Shown: one piece after another, positions 20,531 to 26,617 of the stretch
Layout: every line of letters starts with the position of its first letter
Position numbering within the stretch: the stretch's first letter is position 1
Source: Botryllus schlosseri
Lineage: Eukaryota > Chordata > Ascidiacea > Stolidobranchia > Styelidae
Reading direction: 5' to 3'
DNA: 26,617 nt
Assembly (NCBI GenBank): GCA_000444245.1
Contig: KE606170.1
Location: 1-26,617, forward strand
Made by a program: the position numbers and the translations under genes
Notes under the pieces: generated by a model
What the model saw: the letters and a program-made list of their open reading frames with translations, nothing else
Database searches by the model: none
What the model was told of the DNA's origin: nothing

Positions 20531-20821
20531 GTCTGGATAGCGTCTGCTAATCTCATGGTCCATCATAGTCCATCTCAATGGTGACGATAGTATTACCAAA
20601 AAAAGTGTGAAGTTCCTATTATGCAACAACAAACAGTTCATCCAGGAAAGGCCTGATACTATAGTTCACGTGCGTAAGACGTAATTCATCCGTGAATCAC
20701 ACCTCTCTCAACGACATACAACGCACCAATAATAGTCTCTTGTATGGAAAGACATTTCGAGAAAGGACTATGCAATCGTTTCTCACTTGATCGACCGCCA
20801 GCTTCATAAATAGAAAGCTAC
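20531..20821 (+). other. Upstream region of the secreted-peptide gene
   Basis: About 290 bases between the hAT element and the TATA box. A CACGTG E-box lies near 20668 and a TTTCGAGAAA palindrome near 20756. Either could bind a regulator, but single short matches are weak evidence. Confidence 0.35.
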
Positions 20822-20855
20822 TATATAAGTACGACCGACTGTCAGTTACATCAGA
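20822..20855 (+). promoter_or_regulatory. TATA box and initiator of the peptide gene
   Basis: TATATAAG at 20822-20829 is followed 31 bases later by TCAGAA, an initiator-like site with A at 20853. A second TCAGTT lies at 20842. Transcription from 20853 would give a 5' leader of about 41 bases before the ATG at 20894, fitting a short, strongly expressed gene. Confidence 0.65.
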
Positions 20856-20893
20856 ATAGAGCAAAGAGTCGACAGAGACATTTTCAATTCAAC

Positions 20894-21785
20894 ATGAAGA
20901 TGGTATTTTACTTCGCACTGTTATCTATGACATTGCTAATGGCGACAAAAGCCGAACGACATAGCGACACTGGACGTTACAAAGTTGCAAGGTAAGATTC
21001 GTTGGGACATCATTTATTTTTGTCAGATGTGTTAAATTGTTCAAAATTTCATGTTGCCTTATGTAGCATTTAAAGTTTACCTCTAATTAAATAGAATGGA
21101 ATAACAAATGATCTTCATATTTCAATGGGTTTTTGGCATGCAAAAGTATTATTCTACAACCAATTCTATTTATTGCTAAAATTTGGTATAAATCGCGATA
21201 GCATATTAGTAGTTTCGTTCCGACAAGTTCCGTTGAGATGAGAGCGATTTGTTGCTCGGTCAGCGCCTTTACATTTTGAATTTATTCATGTGCGCCTATT
21301 TTTTCAGAGCTTGGATAAACATGATGAAAAGCTGTCAGCCGCGGTGGAGAGCCTTCTGTCAGCCCATATTGAAGAAATGCCTAAGTAGTGTATTCCGGGG
21401 AAAGCGCAGCTTGCCGAATCCAATATTAAACGCACGAGGTACAGTCGATAATTTGATCTTGTCGGTACATAAACTTAGCTTGTGAACATATAATATAAAT
21501 ATATTTTTTGATATCTATACAATTGTCTCTATCTCGATTGCTTCACATCGGGTAACTATTGCATTGTTTATGCATTGGTATATTTGTACGTGTACCTGAA
21601 TCAGCAGTGATCCAACGTCCAAACTGAACTCACCATCTAGCTACCTGTTGTCCATTTTAATTTTATACGCTCACAAAGTTGGTGTGATATCTAACATAAA
21701 TTCTATTTCGATCACAGAACGACGATACGTAAGACGGATTCGAATATCTGCAGATTGTAAGACTTGCTCAAGCTGCCTGTATTGA
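20894..21785 (+). CDS. Secreted cationic Cys-containing peptide precursor
   Basis: Proposed exons are 20894-20991, 21308-21438 and 21718-21785. All junctions are GT-AG and in phase (phase 2, then phase 1). Exon 1 encodes a signal peptide of about 20 residues (MKMVFYFALLSMTLLMATKA) and a short pro-segment ending KVAR. Exon 2 encodes a 30-residue segment with Cys42, Cys50 and Cys57, six Lys/Arg and no acidic residue, then GKR (64-66), which fits cleavage and C-terminal amidation. Exon 3 adds RRYVRRIR and Cys90, Cys93, Cys96, stopping at TGA: 98 residues with six cysteines. If the second intron is retained, exon 2 reads on to TGA at 21483-21485: 91 residues with three cysteines. The architecture suits an antimicrobial or signalling peptide. 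I recognise no family, and the six-cysteine spacing (7, 6, 32, 2, 2) does not match those I know. No canonical AATAAA follows. Confidence 0.68.
20992..21307 (+). other. Intron 1 of the peptide gene
   Basis: The donor CAAG|GTAAGA is near consensus, and the acceptor is a T-rich tract ending TTTTTTCAG. It separates the secretion signal from the cationic segment, a common exon plan for animal peptide precursors. Confidence 0.7.
21439..21717 (+). other. Probable optional intron 2 of the peptide gene
   Basis: The donor CGAG|GTACAG is weaker than consensus. A CTAAC branch-point match at 21691-21695 lies 22-26 bases before the acceptor GATCACAG. If spliced, the product gains three cysteines; if retained, a stop at 21483 gives a different 15-residue end. 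Confidence 0.5.
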
Positions 21786-22418
21786 CGAAGTCGCTCAGGC
21801 CTTCCAATAGGTGACAAAGCAAAGTCAAGAAAAATATGGTCATCGTGGATATAACTGCATACCTAAACGCAGAAAATCCAGAGCATATTCTGCGGCAAAG
21901 TGGAATAGTGAATGCGACGAGGAACGCCAGCGAATGAAGAGTTCGATTTTATTGTGTGACAGTCAACATATTGTGCAATAAGCATCTCAGATGAAAATGA
22001 ATATTTATATCAGATATACGAATATATATACAAATAATGTTGCACGTTATTCAATTTTATTACGGCGTGCTCACCTACAGCAATATCAAGACGTCCATAT
22101 ATAAATTCTTAGTGTCCAGAGAGAAATAGTAGCTACATGAAAATCGATGAAAATAACAAGTTGAGATCTATAAAAATGCTCTAGTATACCCAAGCTATGA
22201 AGTGGGAGCATCCGCAACGCAAAAATACACCAACTCTACTGTATTCGACACATATAGATAGATCGCGAAGATGAAGCGTCACTGTGAAAGATTCCTCCAG
22301 CACTCAATATCATTGACGAAATTTGTGAGGTTTTACAACGATATCCGATTGACAAATATCACCATCATCGCTAGTTAAACCATGTTATTTGTATAGCCTA
22401 TCGTGAAGTGATTAAAAA
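21786..22418. other. 3' flank of the peptide gene, unassigned
   Basis: Probably the 3' untranslated region followed by intergenic DNA. No AATAAA is seen; AATAAG occurs near 21978 and AATAAT near 22034. A 35-codon plus-strand frame at about 22271 has no partner. Confidence 0.4.
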
Positions 22419-22862
22419 TAGGGTTGCATGTAAAACAAACGGTGTTTTAAAACACTTTGTTTAAAACATGTTTAATACAGTGTTATAAACAAATTCATTT
22501 TTTTCGAGCGTTGTATACTCATGCCATAATTGTGTAAATACTTTCGTAAAAACATGTAGCATGAGCCTACGGACGATTTGCACCCATCATAGTCGACTTA
22601 TATAATGTGGAGTGGCTGGAACTCTCGAAATCGTCGTCGGTCCAACAGTTATAGCAGATTAGACATAGATAGATTGGTACGGAATGGGAGTTCTGATGAT
22701 GAAGAACGCTGGCCGAAAAGTACTGCATAACGATGTAGTCCTGCATGATTAAAGATATTTTTGGTCTGTTTATGACAGTGGTCGGAAGCCCTTCTCGTTG
22801 AAGGAGCCATGTTTACCTTATGTTGTCAATTGCCAATTCAATGTGACGTCACAATTAAAGAT
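22419..22862 (+). mobile_element. Repeat X, copy 2
   Basis: It starts TAGGGTTGCATGTAAAACAA and follows the same order as copy 1 (15080-16073) in the opposite orientation, ending in the shared TGTGACGTCACAATT block. It is uninterrupted where copy 1 holds a hAT element, and it contains about 170 bases that copy 1 lacks. The distal terminus was not identified, so it may be truncated. Confidence 0.7.
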
Positions 22863-22888
22863 GTCAACACCAGTGCCCACGGTGTAAC

Positions 22889-23040
22889 CTACTGGTTCTC
22901 AAGCTTTGTGACTTCGCGGCATCCTCTGAAAGAGATATGTAGTTCGCGACGCCCTTGCACTTTCAGGACCATGAGTGCGAGATTTTGGAAGCTGATGACT
23001 CCAAACAAAAAAATGTCCCCAACCCGGTCATATATCACTC
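22889..23040 (+). mobile_element. Possible hAT left-end fragment
   Basis: ACTGGTTCTCAAGCTTTGTG, followed by ACTTCGCGGCATCC, resembles the CAGTGGTTCTCAAAC...TCGCGGCACCC style of hAT terminus. No right end or TSD was found, so the end coordinate is approximate. Confidence 0.4.
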
Positions 23041-23153
23041 ACTATTCTGATTCTGGCGGATAAGAAAAAATGTCTTTCATTTACTTTTATTTTCATTTAG
23101 TCATCAGCTTCTCAAATGTCATTCAGAATCTGGATAATGGCAAGCGCCATGAC

Positions 23154-23344
23154 CAATGTTCCCTCTAAGCTGCGCACGTGCGCAAATGCGAAGCACTGAC
23201 ACGGTCTTCGCACAGAAAATCCAAGTTGCGCACAAAAAATCCGAAGTGATGACCTTTTTTTAGTCGTTACGCACTGTTGTCCGAGGGTCTGCGCAGTGAG
23301 ATGGTTGATGTGCGCAGACTCGTCAAAAATTAGAGAGAACATTG
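23154..23344. mobile_element. Complete 191-bp hAT MITE, CAATGTTC ends
   Basis: The ends CAATGTTCCCTCTAA and (reverse-complemented) CAATGTTCTCTCTAA match at 14 of 15. The TSD GCCATGAC is perfect at 23146-23153 and 23345-23352. TGCGCAC words recur inside. Non-coding. Confidence 0.93.
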
Positions 23345-23352
23345 GCCATGAC

Positions 23353-24540
23353 CTCAATTTTTCGTGTCACCCGTCCTCAGTTCAAACGGCACCATGGCTG
23401 AGAACGACTGTTGACCTATAATCCTATAACTGAGTCGCATTCCCTGTCAAATAATAGGACAATACCGAAATACCACCACGGCGGAAAGAATTCGTTATCC
23501 GGTAACACTAATTCCACTTGATTTGAGGGGAATCATTATTAAGAATAGCTTGAGAGATGAAATCCAAAATGGCTGCAATGTTCTTCAGATGGACCGATCT
23601 ATAGCAATAAAACGTTCAGGCCAAACACGGAGATTATGGCAATATTTACATCGAATGCCAAAATGATATCGTTCCGGTTACAGTATTTGTCTTCAAAACA
23701 TCATTGAGAGTCGAAAATTCCTATTTCTGTGAAATCCTCGCATTAACTTTGATCACACTTTTCGATACCATCACCACAGGGTACAGTTTCCAATGTATAG
23801 TTTATTTTCGAAAAAGCGTACAAGTCGTTCTTTGTTATAGGCTCAGAAGTGTTATCAGGTTTAGCTAATCCGCTGCAATAACCGTGATTAAACTGTTGAT
23901 TCGGCGCTGTATATTGCTCCTTCAGCTTAAGTTTCAGACATGGAGTCATACTTTGATGGGGCTTTCGTAGTGGTCGACATCACGGTCTACAGTAGATGTA
24001 AGTCCTCGCTACCAGTTATTTCGAATGTGACATGATTGTCAGTGTAGGTGACATACCCCGAGTGATTTAGTGAGCACACACTAACAGATCTCAATGATAA
24101 AATTACAGCAACCTGTCTAGTTTTCGGCAGCATGGTAATGTCACGTATAAATCAAGTGCGAGCTATTATTCCGATCAAACCCTGATGCCCGTGGCCTATG
24201 TCGTTCACATTTGATAATCGTTTCACGAAAACCACTTATAATGGTAGCTTGGAAGGGTTTCAGAAGTGGGGTCAATCATTGAATCTGTATCCCTTTTGTG
24301 GTTACACCAGCAGTACAAGACATTGACATATTGCTTCAGACTTGAAACTATTATTCCTTCCATGTAATCCATTACGATCACTTTGGGACACCGCAATGAC
24401 CATTACAATTACGATAAATGTATCTCGCAATAACTGATTATGATTTGATTACCTTACTTGAATCTTGAAAATCTATTCGGAGACAATATAACGAACAAGA
24501 CAGCACTTATGCGTCATAACGAAGCGAAACGAAATCTCGA
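23353..24540. other. Unassigned intergenic sequence
   Basis: No element or confirmed gene. A minus-strand frame at 23743-23949 (68 codons) is hydrophilic with four Cys and two Asn-glycosylation-like sites (NTS, NYT). It could be an extracellular exon but lacks splice support. Near 24364-24470, TAATCCATTACG and CATTACAATTACG words recur. Confidence 0.35.
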
Positions 24541-24727
24541 AATTTGTATAAATATATATATCTCGTGACGTGAAAGCACATCACTGTCGCATTTCGTTCT
24601 ATCTATACAACCCTCCCCCTCCAGGCCCTGCTGCAATTCATGTTAACATGCTATAAGTGGATAGGTGACGGCAGTTTCAAATCGGTAGAAAATGGAGAAT
24701 CAACGATTGGTACCGGTAGGCACATAT
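24541..24727 (+). promoter_or_regulatory. Speculative promoter and short first exon
   Basis: TGTATAAATATATATA near 24546 is TATA-like. About 145 bases downstream, an ATG in good context (AAAATGG, 24691) opens MENQRLVP before a possible donor ACCG|GTAGGC. Nothing downstream in the window could be its next exon, because the hAT cluster follows. Confidence 0.18.
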
Positions 24728-24789
24728 ACAATTAAGGCGTAATGAACACGAAATTCTGTCTTAACGAACACCATACATGTGTAGTATAT

Positions 24790-26067
24790 TAGGGATGGTG
24801 TGAACGTGAGGTTCACGTTCGCGTTCTGTGTGTGATCCTCACATATTTAGAGGTTCGCGTTCACAAACGAACCTTGGTAGGTTCTGCACTGTGAACCTTG
24901 TTCATATATTACAATTTTCACGTCATTATAACATCTTTGGTTGAAATTTATTGCATGGCGTTGGAAGCATAAGAAATCAACACTAAACGAGCATGCCCCT
25001 TGACAATCTCAAAATTTTCACTTGCTTTGTTATAAAAATCTGCTCGAAATATCCCGCTTTCCGTTTGTGAATATTTAGTAGGGATGGTGTGAACCTCTGA
25101 AAGGTTCAGGTTCGTGTGAACGCGAACCTTTTTGAAAGGTTCTGTGTGAACACGAACGTGAACCTCATGACGTCACGTGACATCATATTGCTAATCCCAA
25201 CCCTATCTTTCAATGAAGTGATAGCGTATATTAATGTATACGATACCTAGCGAAGACCCGGGCCACATAATGTCACAATGCTGAAGTGCATATTGGCGTT
25301 TTAAACGTCGCTTAATGTATCAACTGAGGCAATCAAATGATATAATACTTCCATAAAATCAATATTATCCGTCGCTTGCCAACAATTTAGATGAGGGCTT
25401 GCCATGGAATATATGCTTACGCCTTAACAGTCTGGGCCAGACCGGACAATGTATTCAGCTTCTGAGTATTGCTACATTGATTTTGAGCAGAGTGTAAAAC
25501 AGGGTTTCTAGACTTGCTACCGATATTATCCCATTAATAAGTTATACAGCGGTAGCCAACACCCCAATCGCACTTTTTTTTATGATATAATAAACATAAA
25601 CATCATTCGCTGACTACATGTAGTGTATTTCGCTCGTGACGTTGTGTGATTGCGAGTCGAGCTCTTAGCAGAGAGTCGCTAAATATTCACAAACGGAAAT
25701 CAGGATATTTGGAGCAAACTTTTGCAACAAAGCAAGTAAAATTTTTGAGATTGTCAAGGTGCATATTCGTTTTGTGTTGATTTTTCTGCTGCCAGCGGCA
25801 TGCACAGAGTGGCCCGCAGTTGAAATGCAATAAATTTGTACTGAAGATGTCAGAATGAAGTGAAAATTGAAAATATATATGAAAAAGGTTCACAGTGCAG
25901 AACCTATCAAGGTTCTGTTGTGAACGCGAACCTCTGAATTTCCGAGGTTCACACACAGAACGCGAACGTGAACCTCACGTTCACACCATCCCTAATATTT
26001 AGTGACTCTCTGCTGTGAGCTTGACCCGTAATCACACAACATCAAGAGCGACGCTACATGTAGGTAG
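24790..26067 (+). mobile_element. hAT family E, copy E1, interrupted by E2
   Basis: It starts TAGGGATGGTGTGAACGTGA and runs to 25078, resumes at 26003 after E2 and its TSD, and is broken again by E3 at 26068. The two E1 pieces align end to end with the uninterrupted order in E3. Subterminal GAACCT/AGGTTC words are dense. No transposase seen. Its right end lies beyond the window. Confidence 0.8.
25079..25994 (-). mobile_element. Complete 916-bp hAT, copy E2, inserted in E1
   Basis: Both ends read TAGGGATGGTGTGAAC from outside in. The perfect TSD ATATTTAG lies at 25071-25078 and 25995-26002. Its right 450 bases are homologous, in reverse, to the left parts of E1 and E3, so it lies in opposite orientation. 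The left 450 bases have no counterpart among the parts of E1 or E3 inside the window. Non-coding as far as can be read. Confidence 0.88.
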
Positions 26068-26617
26068 TAGGGATGGTGTGAACGCGAGGTTCACGTTCGT
26101 GTTCTGTGTGTGAACCTCGGAAATTTAGAGGTTCGCGTTCACAACAGAACCTTGGTAGGTTCTGCACTGTGAACCTTTTTGGTAAATTGTAATTTGCACT
26201 TCATTATAAGATCTTTGGTTCAAATTTATTGCATTTCAACTGCGGGTCACTCTATGTATGGCGCTGGCAGCATAAAAAATCAACACTAAAGAGCGTGCAC
26301 CTTGACAACCTTAAAAGTTTTACTTGCTCTTTTGTTACAAAAAGTTTCTCGAAATATCCAGCTTTCCGTTTGTCAATCTTTAGTGACTCTCTGCTGTGAG
26401 CTTGACCCGCAATCACACAACATCACGAGCGATATACGTGGTCAGCGAATGATGCTTATGCAACCACTCAATGACATTGATATCGTTTTCTGATGTAAAG
26501 AATCGAGCGGCCGTACGGGGTCAATCTTGACTTCATATCTTTACTGTATCACTAAAATCAAATCTGTGCGATTAAGGGGCTGGCTACTGCTGTATAACTG
26601 TGGTATCAGTAGCGAGC
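26068..26617 (+). mobile_element. hAT family E, copy E3, cut by window end
   Basis: It starts TAGGGATGGTGTGAACGCGA immediately after GTAGGTAG (26060-26067), the presumed TSD. It aligns with E1 and with E2 in reverse, including the block near 26570-26600 that mirrors 25540-25570. It is continuous across the site where E2 interrupted E1. The right end is outside the window. Confidence 0.8.

Noticed and set aside
23743-23949. 68-codon minus-strand frame with four Cys and two glycosylation-like sites
   Set aside because: No splice support or domain; short frames like this are expected by chance.
25539-26600. A single 1-kb palindrome
   Set aside because: The inverted symmetry is explained by E2 and E3 being the same hAT family in opposite orientations, with a perfect TSD around E2.
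1-26617. Retroelements, virus-like elements, tRNA, rRNA or CRISPR arrays
   Set aside because: No reverse transcriptase or capsid-like frames, long terminal repeats, tRNA-like A and B boxes, rRNA stretches or regularly spaced repeats were recognised by eye; a profile search could still find decayed traces.

Overview
This window looks like animal nuclear DNA from an AT-rich, transposon-crowded region. Candidate genes have GT-AG introns and a TATA promoter, there are no bacterial-style gene runs, and most recognisable sequence is short non-autonomous hAT-type DNA transposons with 8-bp target-site duplications (TSDs). The style of these repeats and the small secreted-peptide gene would fit an invertebrate such as a tunicate, but nothing here fixes the taxon.

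The most gene-like locus is at 20822-21785. A TATA box is followed by a 20-residue signal peptide, a strongly cationic segment with three cysteines, a Gly-Lys-Arg processing/amidation site, and a choice of two 3' ends. Reading on through exon 2 gives 91 residues. Splicing to a third exon gives 98 residues and adds three more cysteines, for six in total. This looks like a host-defence-type or signalling peptide precursor of no family I recognise. A second, weaker candidate is a two-exon tail at 10014-10393 that ends in a PDZ-ligand-like terminus and carries Tyr motifs. A few other open frames are listed at low confidence, because frames of 60-150 codons are expected by chance in 26 kb.

Layout: 1-1790 is mostly unassigned, with a GACTTG-rich repeat at 350-537 and a 27-bp hairpin insertion at 1740-1766. 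1791-6655 is a pile of hAT elements: one at 1791-2349, then an outer element at 2689-6655 that holds a probable middle element (3315-6308), which in turn holds two complete ones (3454-4571 and 4852-6050). 6959-7587 is a giant-hairpin (foldback) element with a partial relative at about 17370-17655. Further hAT elements lie at 8487, 8912, 11638, 12861, 15362, 17655, 20107 and 23154. A different repeat (here called X) occurs at 15080-16073 and in reverse at 22419-22862. The right end (24790-26617) is one hAT family inserted into itself: E1 is interrupted by a complete reversed E2 (25079-25994, TSD ATATTTAG) and again by E3, which runs off the window.

No transposase, reverse transcriptase, capsid or envelope gene was recognised. 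The hAT copies must have been mobilised by enzymes encoded elsewhere. Names X, E and similar are mine.
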